Shown here piece after piece: positions 25,114-40,250 of a DNA stretch of 64,000 nucleotides (position 1 is its first letter; each line of letters opens with the position of its first letter). A model generated the notes under the pieces. It saw nothing but the letters and a program-made list of their open reading frames with translations. It did no database searches and had not been told where the DNA came from. Made by a program: the position numbers and the translations under genes. Source of the stretch: Chrysomallon squamiferum (lineage: Eukaryota > Mollusca > Gastropoda > Neomphalida > Peltospiridae); assembly GCA_012295275.1 (NCBI GenBank), contig CM022679.1, forward strand, positions 6,425,157 to 6,489,156. The letters run 5' to 3'.

Positions 25114-28100
25114 ATGTTATACTCTTTACAGATAATTTTTGCAACTCCTTTTGTATTTATATTTTTGTATCTGCTTTTTAATTACTTAGTTAAAGGTGAA
25201 AATGCCATTTGCATAGTTGTCCTGGGTGACATTGGGAGAAGCCCTAGAATTCAATATCACGCTGACTCCTTCGCTCGTGAAGGGTTCAATGTTGACATTG
25301 TTGGATATGGAGGTATTTATTAATCTGATGTAATTAATATTTTCGTTTTAAGATTTTGTGAAAATGTAGGGCTATAATTTAAAAAACCTGTTTATATCAC
25401 CTTATAAAATTTATTCACAACAAAACTTAATTTTCATTATTTTTGTAGGTTCCACCCCTCACAAACATATAATTAATCAAGATAAGATTACCTTTCGTCA
25501 TTTGAAAGAACCACCAGGAATTTTAAAAGGTATTATAATAAAATTTGCTTTAGGTTTTATTATTATTAATGTTAATTATAATAATTTTTATTATACATGT
25601 GAAAATAAGAAAAGAAATCCATTTTACTTTAGTAATATTATACTAGTATTAAAAAAAATATTGTAAAAAGATTTTAATTTTCAATTTATAACAGTGTATA
25701 AACTATAGTATATAACAGAGTAATGTTAATAGGATTTTGAATGTGAAGCATAATATTTATAATTGATGAATAAATGAACAGAAAACATAATGGCAGTTCA
25801 ACTGTTTTTAATTATGTCGGTTACACTTAAGAAAAATTTTGCTATATTAGATTACTTTACATAATAATTCTATGAAGAGGTAAAAACGTGCAGCATTTAT
25901 AATAATTTCATATATAATAATGTTGGATAATATGTTCATATATTGGAACGATTATGCTTTAAGTTTTACCACGCTTACTGAACTATGTTGTCAAAGTACT
26001 ATGGCAGACAGTTTCTCTTGCATGGATACTTCTTCTGGCACCCAAAGCAAAATATATATTTTTACAGGTGAGAAAATAAATTAGTACTTTATATATCTGA
26101 ACTGTTATTGTATGTGTAAGGGATTGAACTAAAAGCACCCAACATAATCTTATTGTTTCACTAAACATATATAAACACCATTAAGGCATCTGAGGTTTAT
26201 TTCTCTTTGTTTTGACTCCAAGACATTTGGGACATTAATATATGGTAATATATATGGTATCAAGAAAGAAGTTGTGTATTTTTTGTGTGAGGATGTTTAT
26301 GCACCTGGCCACACATGTTTTTGTCTTTTTTTTTAATTTTAAATTATTTGAATTTAATTCTTTTAAACTTTTATTATTATATTATTTTTTTAAATTAAAG
26401 ATATATCTTGGTGAAATATTCTAGATAGAAGCAGTAAAAGTTTGTAGTAAGTTCTTCACTGACTTCTTACAGTTCATCCTCTACTGTATAAAGATATTTT
26501 CAATTGTTTTCTTAATTCTGAGAACATTATAATTTAACTTCAGAATCCACCTGCTATCCCAACACTTGCTGTAGCATTGGTTGTGTGCTTTATTCGCAGT
26601 AGTTATTTGGTCATTGATTGGCACAATTATGGCTACACTATTCTTGGACTGAGTCTTGGACCATGTCATCCTATTGTAAAATTTTCTAAATGGTAAGCTT
26701 AAATTTGCTGAGTTTAAGTTCTATTTTCTGTTTTCAGAATATGATGGGATTTTGGGGCTTTTTTTTTTTTTTTTTTTGTTTTTTTATTTCTTTAACAAAT
26801 AACAACATATAACCATTTTTAGTTACATTTCAGTATGTTGTACAATGTTCATGAAATTATTATGTAACTGAAAGATAGATTCATTTTAATTTAGCATTTA
26901 TTTAGAATTGCACACACACAGACACATATACACACATCTGCAGCTGATACACTGTTTTGATATTTTCTGACTGGTGCAGATTAAAATACATAATTTAGAT
27001 TTTTCTTTTTTAATTAAACATTTATTTAATTTTATTCCATTTAAGGTATGAAAAATACTTAGGAAAATTTGCAGATTTGAATTTTTGTGTGACAAATGCC
27101 ATGAAAAATGACTTAAGAACAAACTGGAATATAAGGTATGATTTTATTTCTTACATATAATATAAAATATATTAGTGAAGAATTATAATTAAGATACACA
27201 TTTTTTTTTTATCTTGTATCAGTATTATTTTTCCAGTGATACATATTGTTTATGTTAAGTAATTAGCAGCAAGGTGTTATTTTTCTTTTAGTAGAATCTA
27301 ACCTTTTTTGCTGGTTATTCTTAGGATTTGGCTGAATATTTCATTTATTAAGTATGTTCTGTCACCAGATAATCATATTCATATTCTGTATACCTATTGA
27401 AAATTCTGTGAATGATTTTCTTTTCTCAGTGCAGTAACTCTTTATGACAAAGCTCCTGACCAGTTTAAGAAAATATCTGTTAATATGCAGCATTACTTAT
27501 TCAAAAGATTATCACAAGACTATCCTATTTTCTCAGACAGGTAAGCAGATAAATGTGTAAATTAAAATTCAGTATATATGTGATGACTGAATCAAATTAT
27601 TATTAATAAATGAATAAATTATAATATAGATTAAAGAAATTTCTTTATTGGCTTTTTTAAAGATCTTCAGTCACACCTAAGATCATAGCACAAATATTAT
27701 ATATTTACATTTCACTGTTCAGTACAACTAAAATATTATCTGAAAAATCTATAAAAATGTTAATTTCATTAGTTTACGAAGATATGCTGGAAAAGTTCTT
27801 TTTACATTAGTATATATTTTTTTTCTGGATTGTTTCAGAACAGAAACTGACAATACAGTGTTTACCAAAATGGATGTTAATAGGGTAATAACACATCAGG
27901 AAAACAGACCAGTGCTTCTTGTTAGCAGTACAAGCTGGACAGGTTGGTTAGTTCATTCTGTGATGGGTTAAATCCTGAATATTCAAGCATATTTTCTCTG
28001 GGCAAACACAAATTAAAGGTAGAATATCAGATCATACTGGTGCTCAAGCCTTCTACCAACCAGTATCCTAACCATTTTGATAATATACAGAATGGAAATA

Positions 28101-30030
28101 CAGACCTATCTCTAAATTTGAAAAGCATAAATGAAATATATCAAACTACATAAGTGTGCCTGTTGACTTACTCTTTCAAAGATTGTATTATGTGATTTTG
28201 TTTATGTGGGAAGGTGAGACTAAAATGTTTTTTACTTCTAACTGTTGTGTATAGTCCATAGTGTTTCTTCTCTTATTTCTCAATACACAAAATTACCTAC
28301 ATTTGACATGTAATGACCAATTGTTGTAAAATACTTTGCAATGCTGTCAAATATTCATTAATTACTTTAAGCATCTATCTCCGTTTACAGACATGTTCCA
28401 TGTATTATTTTTAAATATAACCAATGGCATAATCAGTAATATTACTAAATCATTTACTAATTACATCAAAGTGTACTAACTTTAAAAATTACATAAATGA
28501 AGCTTTTTGTTATTTATTTTTCTAATTTTGCAGAAGATGAAGACTTTGGAATTCTTCTTGAAGCTTTGAGAAGTAGGTACATAGGCGGAGTTAAAGCTTT
28601 TTTCAATTATAATTAATATTATCATATTTCTGATTTAACATTAATAATGTGTCTAATATACATCCTAATTTTAGTTCAAGAATGTTATAATTATGAATAC
28701 TTTATGTTACATTTTAAAAAATTGCAGTAGCTGAAGAATTCTAATAGTGTTGTGTTGTATTGTTTATTAGTAAAATAAATTAGTTTATTTAAAATATATT
28801 TTGCCTTTACTGCATGTTTTTTTGTTTAGTAACTCCATTAAGTGTTTACTTTTTCAACAATTTCAATTATGCTTTCTTGTTTTTTAGGAAATCTCTCTTT
28901 CACAGCTTTCATATGGCAGACACAGTTAAAGAACCACACTAAAGAAAAACTAATTTTATAAAAAAATATATGTTATTGTTTTTAGTTTATGAAAAGAATG
29001 TGTCATCATCAAGTGTCAGGTTACCTGATGTAATATGTGCAATAACAGGTGAATATTTAACCAATCATATATTTATTAAAAATAAAAAACAAAAAATATC
29101 CAACCCAATCAGTTTTTTGTATTTTATATATAGAGGTAATTAAAGAAAACAATTGAAATAAGTTTTCTTTTTTTATGTAAAATCAAAAATTGAAACTAAA
29201 CTTGTATTTACTAATTTTTTTGTGAATCAGTACTATAAAAAAAATAAGAAGTTGACATTTAAATGATTTGTTTTTCCTTTCACATTACTAATAACCAGGT
29301 AAAGGTCCACAAAAACAACATTATGAAAAAGAGATAGAGAAGATGAATTTCAAGCATGTCAACATTTGTTTGCCTTGGTTAACACCAGAAGATTATCCAC
29401 AGCTTTTAGGTACATTTTAAACTGGTGGCTAATGTTGTAATTATTTAGAAAATAACATCTTTTTCTTTTAAAGAAATTTATAAAAGATCACTGTTTCATT
29501 AGTTAGATGTAAACTTAATAATAAATAATTTATAATCCATCTTGTTTTCATAATTTTATTTGTTTGTTTGTTGTTGTTATACTGTTACAACTGTTGTCAC
29601 ATAAACTGAATATGGGTTGATGATTTATGCTGTCATAACAAGGTTAATTTTTAATTTATATATAAGGAAATAAAATTTATATTGTATTTTTCTACATGTC
29701 ACTAAGCTTTATAATAATTTCCACTGGATTTAATCTTTCACAGTATGTGCAGTAACATTTATAGTAAACATGTATTGAATTTTTTATTAAAAAAACAAAA
29801 AACAAATTTGTTTAAACATTTACAAACATGTACAAATTAATAATAAATTGTGAACAAAGTGAAACTTTTGTTATAAATACATTTTAGGTTCTGCTGACCT
29901 TGGTGTTTGTTTACACAAATCTTCCAGTGGACTTGATCTGCCAATGAAAGTAGTTGATATGTTTGGATGTGGACTCCCTGTTTGTGCTGTACACTTTGAC
30001 TGGTTGCTTTTATTTCTATTTTGTTCATTA

Positions 30031-30061
<31 letters not shown>

Positions 30062-31322
30062 TATGTTCTATATCATTTAATTTTTAAATTTTTTAAATTT
30101 ATTTATTTATTTATATATATATTTTTTGGTAATTAAAGTTATATTACCTTTACATCAGTAGAATTTATATAAAATTTATAGTTTCAAAGATTGCTTTTTA
30201 GTTAAATAAAACTCATACTAATAGCTCATTTTATGACAAATACATCAAACAGTGTAATTATATATTCATTTTTTTAGTATATCTGAGCTGGTGAAACATG
30301 AAGTGAATGGATTGATATTTTCAAGTAGTGAAGAACTGGCAAGCCAATTAGAGGTTACTATTTCATTTAGGAATTGGATGATCATAGGAAACTTGGTTTC
30401 CATAATAAGTTTTTATAACACAGAGAGACATAATTATGTTATCAGTCATCTTATAAATGTCTAAGTAAAACAACTTATTAATAGGATCATTAAATGGTTA
30501 AAAAACTGAAAACGAAAACGATATGCAAATAAAAGAATTAAAAAAATCCTGATGGAATAGTTTATGTCCTAGAAAGTATGGCTAATGAATAAAAATATTA
30601 CGTTTTATTAACAATTACAATATATGGACATATTAAAAAAAAAATTAAAAAAAAAATTAGGTAATAGCATTTTAATTAAAAATTATTATAAACCTAATTT
30701 CCCAATGATATCTTTGTATGGTTAAGAGTTGTCAAATAAGAAACTGAGAAGTTCAGTTTAATATATTTTTTTCATATTATGTTAGAAAATAAATTTATTC
30801 CAGGTTGTATTAAATGTAAAACAGTTACTTCCTCCTTTGTTAATATGTAAAAAGTATAGTTTGAAGTTATTCAAAAGAACTGGAGTTTTTTTGTGTGTGT
30901 GTGTGGGTGTGGGTGTTTTATTCAGATTTAATAAAATAATTGTTTTTTTAACATCTTACATTATAGTACCAGAATTAATTCTATTCATAATGAGATTTTT
31001 TGAGATAATCATATTTTAATCCTAACAGAACAAATATTATAGTTAAATTGCCTCTTTTTACATATTAAAACTAACAATTAATAGTATTTAGTTTTATTTA
31101 AATTTATTCTTGTTAATGAAACATGTTAATCTTCATTGAATTTTTACTTTAACTAGAGAATTTGTCTGATTTCAGTGTCTGTTTCAAGACTTTCCATCAG
31201 ATCAGAGAAAGTTGAAAAAGTTGCATTCTGGTGTGAAACAATTTCAGGAGATCAGGTGGCATGACCAATGGAAAAAACTGGTTTTACCTTTGTTTACCCA
31301 TGAAAAACTGAAAAAAGATTGA
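25114..31322 (+). CDS. ALG1: Chitobiosyldiphosphodolichol beta-mannosyltransferase, complete, 13 coding exons
   Basis: Coding exons are 25114-25312, 25449-25529, 25964-26067, 26544-26692, 27046-27135, 27430-27540, 27839-27942, 28534-28572, 28986-29048, 29299-29409, 29888-30002, 30278-30353 and 31176-31322. They total 1389 nt (462 aa; human 464 aa) with every phase matching. ALG1 adds the first mannose, from GDP-mannose, to GlcNAc2-PP-dolichol on the cytosolic face of the ER (GT33 family). An N-terminal membrane anchor (about residues 5-26) is followed by [16 protein letters not shown] (35-50), which is diagnostic. [13 protein letters not shown] lies near 152-164 and [18 protein letters not shown] in the middle. 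The nucleotide-sugar end includes [20 protein letters not shown] (351-370), then [14 protein letters not shown]. The gene runs head to head with ANKRD54 and tail to tail with the myosin. Every intron checked is GT-AG. Confidence 0.97.
30030..30061. repeat. (ATT)n microsatellite after ALG1 exon 11
   Basis: About ten ATT units begin 28 bp downstream of the exon 29888-30002 donor. Confidence 0.9.
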
Positions 31323-34300
31323 CTTTCAGATCTGAATAAAGCTTTCATGAAACATATGTAATTTTTTTTTTTTTTGTAATTTTATATGAAAAATTCCATG
31401 TTTTAAACAGCTGAACATTTACAAAAAAATATACATTATCTAATAGGTGTCAGACAAAACATTAACATAGATTGTTAGGTTAAGAATAAATATTAATTTT
31501 AAAATTAGAAATATTAATATAATTTTAATTTCTATAAAAATATAATGAGGTATTTATGATTAGATTGTAAAAACCTACTATTTTTATATAATATTCAGAA
31601 TAAGAAATTATTATTATTATTTAAGCTTATTTCTTTTTTGGGAAAAAAGTATAGTTTTCACTTAGAAATATTTCATATCTAATTTTTATGTTTCAATATG
31701 ATATTCCAGAAATTGTGTACATAAAATATTTTACTTGTGTGAAATTGTGTACACTGAAGATATTTTTTAATTTATTAAAAAGGGCATAAAAAAATCCAAA
31801 AAAAAAGCAATTGATGCAGTTATTTAAAAAATTCTGTATTTTCAGTGTATTTAGATTATTTCAATAATTTTAGAGACCAAATAATTATATTTGCTTTTAA
31901 ACTGAAAGAAATAAAAACAAATATTTCCATTGTTAATACAAAACTTTATTGTTGTGTTATAAAAATATATATAATGACATAACAGTTATACTCTTAACAT
32001 ATGATGTGATTGCACATGAATACAAAATGTAAATGTTGTATAAGGCTATGTAGACATTTGTGGTAGATTATTGGACTGATGTAGAAATTATAAACATTTA
32101 GTCACATTATTTTAAATTTTATATACATTTACAAAATCTCTGAATTTATGAATTTGTGACCTTTTCGATATCTTCATTTCTTAATTTTAAAATAAACATT
32201 TTTCACTCAGTTTAATGTGCACTGAATACAAAAATCTTAAAATAAACAGAGGAATAAAATATATATTCTAAAAGAGTCTTCAAGATTGATCATGTCTGGA
32301 TTTTGTTAATATTATTTTGTTGTAAATTAAAGGGTGAAAAGAAGTTGCTGTTTGTCCATAACTAGTTAACTTTGGAAAGAAAAACAGAAAATAAATTACT
32401 AACAATTATAAAACAGAAAAGTAACAAATTACGTATATAATAAGTGGTTAAATTTCCTGCCCTTGTTAACAATACTTGCTCCAAACATCTATTAAAGTTT
32501 ACCCGTCTGATAGTTCAGAATTTCTAAAAAGCAGTTAAAATAGCAATGTTCTAATTTACCTATTTTTATTGTATTAAATGAGAAAGTATTTAAAGCATTA
32601 AAAATATTAGCTCTTTTCTCTCTAGCAGTAGGTTAAATTTGAACAATGAGTAAGCACAGGATGGATTTTCCCCACTATATCACCACCAAGAATTAGTTAC
32701 AGCATGAAAATTCAAAATCGTATAAAACCAAAAGAAACAAACCAAACATTATTATTAACATACAAGAGGAAAAAATGTATAATAATAAATTCATAAAGTG
32801 AAATGTATAAAACTGAACATACAATTCTGATATCTGGAGACAGTTATAGAGATTTAATAAATAACAAAAAGTAAAATATGTGTAAAACCAAAAAGAATAC
32901 CCCACCCACATTTAAAAAAAAAAAAAAAAAAAAAATTGCCCACTGTTTTCTATGTTTGGAAAAAGATCAGATTTAACAAATTTTCATTTTGAAAAACCAC
33001 ATTCTTCTCATAAGTATTTGTTTAAAATATTTTTAACATTTTTCCCATTGCATATTAATCAGATTTTCATAAATTTTAATTGTTTATCATCCCTTGTTAA
33101 ATCAGTTGCATTTGTTAAAGTTTTATAATCCTTGATTTTGTCAAATTTATCCTTACATTTTTAAAAAAAGAAGGAAATAACTTTTAAGTCTACTGAGTCA
33201 GTTAAAATGAGAAATTTTCAAAATTTTCCTTTTTGAATATAAAACCATAACTCTCATTGTTATTTCACTGTATACTCAGTTACGCTGAACCTAACATGAA
33301 TTTAGAACAAATATTACATAAAAAGCTGCCTGGGCTGTTAGTGTCATGATCAGAAAGAAATTAAATAGTATAAAAATTTTATTTGGATTTAAATTCAGTA
33401 ATAAAGTAGTACTTTCAATATAGTTGAAACAATTTATAAATTTTTGCACATTTTTAATTTTAAATGATGTTCAGAGCATAGAACCAAATCAGAAATGAAA
33501 GTCATTAATATAAATATAATATTTTACACGAAAGTAGTTATATGCATAATATTTTACATGCAAGTTATATACTTAAATCAACTCAACAATTTTGAAATAT
33601 AAAAAAACAAACTCAGTGTTACTTCTACCATGTATACAAAAATTTGTGGTAGTAAAGATTATTTCATAAAAAAATTAAAATAAATAAACAACAAAAATAA
33701 ATAAGTAAATAAACAAATAATAATAGTACAAGTAATAGTAATAAAAGAAATAAAAGTAGTAATGAAGTTGGTCACAAATACATAGGTAATATAAATCTAT
33801 AACTATATATATATATATGGAACATGTATGATATAAATAATATTTTATTATAATCAGTCATCACATAGTTTGTTTTTAAGGAAACACAAGATAGTAGGAA
33901 TGTTGTAAGTAAAAGGAAACCCAGCAAAATATATATCATACTAATTTTGTTTGGCCTATGTACAATTATAGTGCATCACCTATATACAGTATTTCATATC
34001 AAAGTAATAAAACATTACTGGAATTCTCAACTGTCAAACTATTACACATATTAGTTCCACAACATATGGTGCAGTTATATAAGCACTATAAGGAAATGTA
34101 AACTTTAAAATATAGATAATAATTTAAATAAGTGTTTATTCAGATTATAGGCCTTTTATAAAAGACATATAAATAGTAATTTTGTGATCTGAATACCTGT
34201 TAAAATTATAAGAAAATACTGAAAATAAATTTACCTCCACTCCATAAGTCTGATTTTTAGATTATGCTTAGGGAAATAATATTGAAATTATACAATGATA

Positions 34301-36177
34301 TAAAATAGTAATCATAAATAAATAACTAATAAAAAGTAATTGAAAAAGCAGAAAAAAAGCAGCAAAACAACTATGTAATTATTTTAACAAAACACACAAG
34401 ATAAATAAGAAAAAGCTAAAATTGTTTCTGATATTGTTTATCACAATTTTAGTACAGGAATCCTGCCTGTATTTGTTCATGTTCTCATTATATTCCCCAA
34501 AATATCATGGAATTTGTGACACACATAACTGAGAATTCAGTCTTATGATGTTATTTAAAATATATTTTAAAGTGTAAGTAATCAGGCACTTGAAGTAAGT
34601 AACCAAATTAATATAAAGCCATTAATTTAGTAATATATAAATCTAAAGTCTAACCTGGCATCCCATCAAGCAAAATGTAATATTTGTTTCTGAATATATA
34701 CATCAAAAAAGTATAACACATACTGAATATTCAGTGTACAATAAACAACATATATAATGTATGTCCAACAAATACATTTTTTACACTATTATGCTCTAAA
34801 ATTACAAACATATATATATATATATTTGCAAGACAGTAAGTTGACAGAACACCATTAGGATTATCTATTAATTTAATCATTATGAGTTAAATGATAACAC
34901 ATTTAAACCTTTTACTGGAGGCATTCACTATGTTATAATAATAGCCATACAGAAATGTAAAATTAAAATTTAGGCTTTTTATTAGTGATTTTAAAATCAA
35001 ATACACTCGTTCTCTCTGTATATACTTTCCAAAGGTTATTGTTTCACATATCTTAATTTAATTTAGAAAAACTAAAATTTCATAGGTCTATTTTATTCAA
35101 GCAAATTATATTTTCAAATTCAGAAATATAAGCTCACAAATTTTCTGTAAGAAAAAAAAGAATATTCTCATACTCCAAAACTAGTTCATGTATTTTCTAA
35201 ATATCCTGCTAGTATGTTTTATTGATACTTTTGTCAAAGATGTGTATTTTATATCCAAGCACAAGATAAAGTAGTAACAAATAAACAGCTTAATAACACT
35301 TTTATAAATTAAATATTTTTTTTTTTTAACTGTTCCTTACCCAAATGTACATCCTATTAAATATCTATGTAAACCTAAATATTAAAATATTAAAAATAAA
35401 TATAAATAAATCTTGTATAGTTTGGAAAAAATAAAACCTGAATAAATTACTTGCAGCAATATAACTAATTTTTTATTATTATTTTTATTTCTTTAAAGTA
35501 TATAAATGTTTCAATTCCTCCCAAAAACCCAACAACAAATAAAATCAGTTTATTTCCAAATTAATTACAAATGAGCCTTTTCCAATATTATTTAGTAATG
35601 AAAACATTTGTTTTTGTCTCAAAACAGATGACTTTCAGTTAATTTTGAGACAGTTTAATACATTCTATATTTTTCAGATTTTGATGATCCACTTTCCAAT
35701 AGTCTAAATATATTTTTAAGTATTTATTTCTTTTCAGAAGATGACCATCATATAATAACATATCTTTACAAAATAGTTTGCTTAACAAACACATTCCAGG
35801 TCTGTTGAGACTTTCTTCATTTATTACAAAAAGGGTAAGAGGGTAAAATAAAAAAAAGTGTAAAAGTTCTATTTATTTGATTTTAAATATATTCACAACT
35901 TTTGCTGCAAGCTTTAAGATAGATCATTTCTTCCAGATCAAAGTGACATTCATAAACAATATTTTCAAATTTCTTTTCATTTCCCTTCTATACAGTAGAT
36001 ACGGAATGCAGAAAAATTATAAATAATTTTAATAGTGAATTAAAACAATTTGTACTGTTCTAAAGCATTTAAAAATGCATGTATGTATACAAAACTGTCT
36101 TATTTAGATAATTATTTAACAACGTATCGACATTACATAGCAGTGAATGTCTGCACAAAATGTCAGAAAAAAACAGA
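31323..36177. other. Convergent 3' flanks of ALG1 and the myosin; no gene seen
   Basis: This is 4.9 kb of AT-rich DNA between two convergent stop codons. It contains a 25-A tract near 32912-32935 and short TA runs, but no exon-like open segment or recognisable element. Much of it is probably 3' UTR of one or both genes. Confidence 0.6.
31336..31341 (+). terminator. Polyadenylation hexamer for ALG1
   Basis: AATAAA lies 14 nt after the ALG1 stop codon (31320-31322) and is followed by a T-rich stretch (31363-31376). Later hexamers exist, so it may be one of several. Confidence 0.35.
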
Positions 36178-39100
36178 TTAAGAGAAGCCTTGGACTGGAC
36201 TTGGCCTGTCTGGTCGTTTGCGGTACTTGTTGATAACTTGCATGTACTGACCAATCAAATTAGAGATGTCAGATCCCTGAAAATTAAAAACATAATAAAT
36301 CAAAACCAAATTACAACAATTCACTCTAAACAGATATTTAACTGTTTCATAATGTTTAATTTCTGTTGATATAAATACTATTAACAAATAATTACATATG
36401 TTTCTGAACTGATAATATAACTAAATGTAAAAAAAACCCCATAAAAATAAAATAAATAAATTTTATAAACAACTGCTTTTGTTTTTAACATCTACACTAT
36501 AAGTTTATACTGATTTAAAACATTACCTGTCAATTTATGTTCAGCTAACATAATTTTGATGTCAGATTCTATTATTTTAATACATACCTGGTCAGTTTCT
36601 ATTCGTAGAATTTTCTGTACCATGAGGTTTCCAATCTTCATGTCCAGATAGTTGACATTGTAGTCACTGCGATACCGTCTTGTTGATAGGATTTCACTAA
36701 ATGGATGATGCAGCAAAGTTTCCTGCAACAAAACATTTAAATATAATTTACATTAAAAGTAACTGAAATAATAGAATGTTACAATTCATTTTTTCTTCTA
36801 TATGAAAATGTTGTTTATATAATCAACTAACCTGTGTTCGTTGTTTTAGGAACTGAATTCCATTCTTATTGACAGCCAACATAACATCTCTTCCAATGTT
36901 TGGAATATTCTGAAATGTGAAACAGTATTTAGTTTTTTATATATATCAGTTAACCAAATTCATATGTCCACTTTAGTTACTGTAAATCATCAATTTAATG
37001 CAAATGCATCTACAAGATAATTACATTGTTAATCTAAGGTTTTTGAAACACTTCTGAAAGCTAATAAATAGTTAGAAATGTGCATCAATATATTTTGTTT
37101 TGTTTTGTTTTTTGTCTGTATTTTCAAAATGCATTGATAAAAATATGCTTTTTGTATAATAATATGTAGACATAAAAATAAATAATTTCATGTTTTACTA
37201 CATGTTAAATTTTTCACTCATTTAACACTTTACCTTGACAAGGAAGAATGTAGACCCAAATAATGACCATCTTGAAAGAATTTCTGAAAAAAATAAAAAA
37301 ATAAAAACCAAAAACAATTATTAGCATTTGAAACAATCTACTTGAAGTGCAAATAAATACTGCCATTAGCTGAAATTCAATTTAAACAAAGTTCTTTTTT
37401 GAAATATATAATCATTAATAACAAGTTTTTGGATCTATTTATAAATTTCACTTTAATATTACTTATTTTAATCCTATCCACAGAATGCTGATCCTGTTAA
37501 ATGTTCTTTAATTTAATTAATTTTGTCTGACATAAAAATATGATGAAGCTTTTTTTATCTGCTGGTCTGATTTCGTTAAAATTTTATTTATATTACTTTT
37601 ATTTATTTTTATATATATTTATCCACATTATTCATAAATTTGACTTTACCAATGAATTTGGCTCTGCAAGCAATAGGGGGTAGTTGCTTGGTCTCCATCA
37701 TCTTGTCATGGATTCGATTGAGCCACTGCTGTGGTTTCACCTCTGGGTGATTGCGTAAAGTGCGTGGAATCAGTATATCAAGATCTTTCCTGAAAGAATA
37801 TTTAAAACATTTATTTATATGAATAATTTTTGTTTTATGAGACAAAATTCTCTTAAACATTTTTTAAATAATGTATCAGATGAGAAGAAATGAGAAAGAA
37901 GAGAGAAATCAGGAAAAGAAAATAAGCACAGAAATATAATGTAATACGAAAGCTAGTTAACATTACAGAGTTTGAACAAAAGAAACTGTAACAAACAATA
38001 ATTTTAATATTAGCAAAGAAAATAATAAAACATTTGAAAAGTAGTTTTAACTAAGAATAGAAAGTTAATGTATTTATCACAGTGTTTTTCATTTTTTAAC
38101 CATCTTAAAATTAACATCCTTTTTTTCTTCTTAAAAATGATTTTCTTTAATAATATTGAAAATATAATTTGATATATTTGCCCATATCCCACAAAACAGA
38201 GCTTGCATACACTTAAATGTTTATAAATGCTTTAGTAAATGTTTAAGTTAACTTACAATGTTGGGATACCAACTTGTTCTTGTCCTTTGTACAACATGGC
38301 ACCCATCAGAGCTATTTCATCCTGTGAAACAGATTTTGTAAATATTGATATTCAAAGCCTTCAGAATTTCTATCTGCCACTTATTAAATTGTTTTATATT
38401 ATATGTGATTTGAAAATAGTTGCAGCATTCAAATAATATTATTTTGAATTAGGAGACTAATATGAAGTTCTAATACTATAATGAATATCCATTCACAAAT
38501 ATTGTTATTAAACTTTTTTCCATAAATACTACAATTATATTTGGTGTTTACTTCCTAATCATCTTGGAATTTAAAAAAAGTTAAAAAATTGGTGTGTGTG
38601 TGCTGTATTTCTTTGTGTTCATAATTATTAATTTACTGTCATTATAAAGAAGACACACCAATCCATTTAATGAGCACAGTCATTAAAGGATATCTATAAA
38701 TTCTAAAGTTACATTTTTTTATTCTTCAGTTGATGCAAATGATGCACTACATATCTTTTTATTATAATATGCAGTTCTTATCTGGCCTGAGTATTTAGTC
38801 ATTCTTTAATCTTGGTATTATCATAATGAGCCCACCTGATGATCTCTGCTGATAACTCCCTTATTCAGAACCACAAGCAGACCATCTAAGAAATCCAGAA
38901 TGCACTGTTCAAACATCATATCCACATAGATTTCATTATCCATGTGTCGAATTGGGAAAAACCAAACTGTGCGCTGGAAAATTAGATCAAATTCCAACTT
39001 CTTGCGGACAAACTCAGCAGTCAAATCCAAGATGTATTCCTCACGACTTAGTTTGTTGAATTTTCCATCGCCTGAAACAGATGTTGGTAAGTAAAGGAGG

Positions 39101-40250
39101 ATAAATCACCTTATTTGACAAATTCAAATATTTAAATATTAAATAAGTAAATACAGTTTATAATATTAGTTCCACAATAAGTGGTTCAAAAATTATGTTT
39201 ATTTTTTTAATGTTCTTTAGCAAAAATGTATTACACCCTGGCAGGAAACAATGATAAGATGGAAGTATGTAAGACAGAGACTAACTTGAGGAAAGGTCCA
39301 TCTGATTAATTATACAAATACTGAACATTTTATTTGTAGGTTTTAAACTTACGAGTTCTGATAAAAAGTGTGTACTCATCCATTTCAATTGTGTCATCAA
39401 TATTCAGGTCTTGGCAGACGTCAAATATTGCATCTAGCACGATCTAAAGAAAATACAATACAAAATTACAAAATAATAATATTTAAAATTGAATGTATTT
39501 TATTACTAATATATGTGAAGAAAATAACAGTAAGTTAAATAAAAGATCAAAGAAACTAATACGTTTTGTGATTATAAAAATATATATATATTTTTTTTGT
39601 AATAAGTTTAATTTCTCAATTATTCCTTCTTTAAATAGTTTTGTAAATGACCATTGTGTGTTTATTATATTTCATTTAACTAACTAAAAATGAATTTGAC
39701 TAAGCATTAATAGCTAAAATTAAATAATATTTCATTAAGAATTACAGTAATAATATTTTCATACTTTTTACAATAACCAAAAAAAAATAAAACAATGTTA
39801 AATAAAATAAAACTTACAGTACACGACTTGACTTGCAACATTCCACCACGGGAGTCTGACCCACTGTAGATGAATGGGAAACGCTTACATGTTCGACCAT
39901 CCTGTAGAAGTATATATACCAGCTTATTATATGTATTTCTAACTAAAATGCTATCTAAACTAAGAAAAATAAACTGTAAAAAAATATTATATGCAGATCT
40001 TGGGATTGTTGCTGGTATATGTAACCCAACTAGATTTTGTACTCAAAAAGGGTTTATTTCTTTTCAGCCATGTTCATTACTTGTATAATTGTAAAGAAAG
40101 TATAAACAACACAAATCTTAATAACAGAACAAATACTTTTTGACTTTTCACTTACTGCTAGTGCCTGTACTTCTTCTCTCAGTGGAACATTTTTTCTTCC
40201 TCCATACTTGAAGGTCTTTCTCAGATTCTGAACAACCAAAGATGCTGATT
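36178..40250 (-). other. Myosin XV C-terminal FERM domain and stop
   Basis: Exons are 40156-40250, 39818-39901, 39353-39443, 38836-39071, 38257-38321, 37650-37789, 37234-37283, 36832-36909, 36588-36722 and 36178-36276 (residues about 1698-2054). The FERM lobes read KRFPFIYSGSDSRGGMLQVK, IVLDAIFDVCQDLNIDDTIE, FQRTVWFFPIRHMDNEIYVD, LMGAMLYKGQEQVGIPT, RWSLFGSTFFLVKNIPNIGR and DVMLAVNKNGIQFL. The C-terminus ends GSDISNLIGQYMQVINKYRK then RPDRPSPVQGFS. The vertebrate C-terminal PDZ ligand is not present in that form. Confidence 0.9.
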
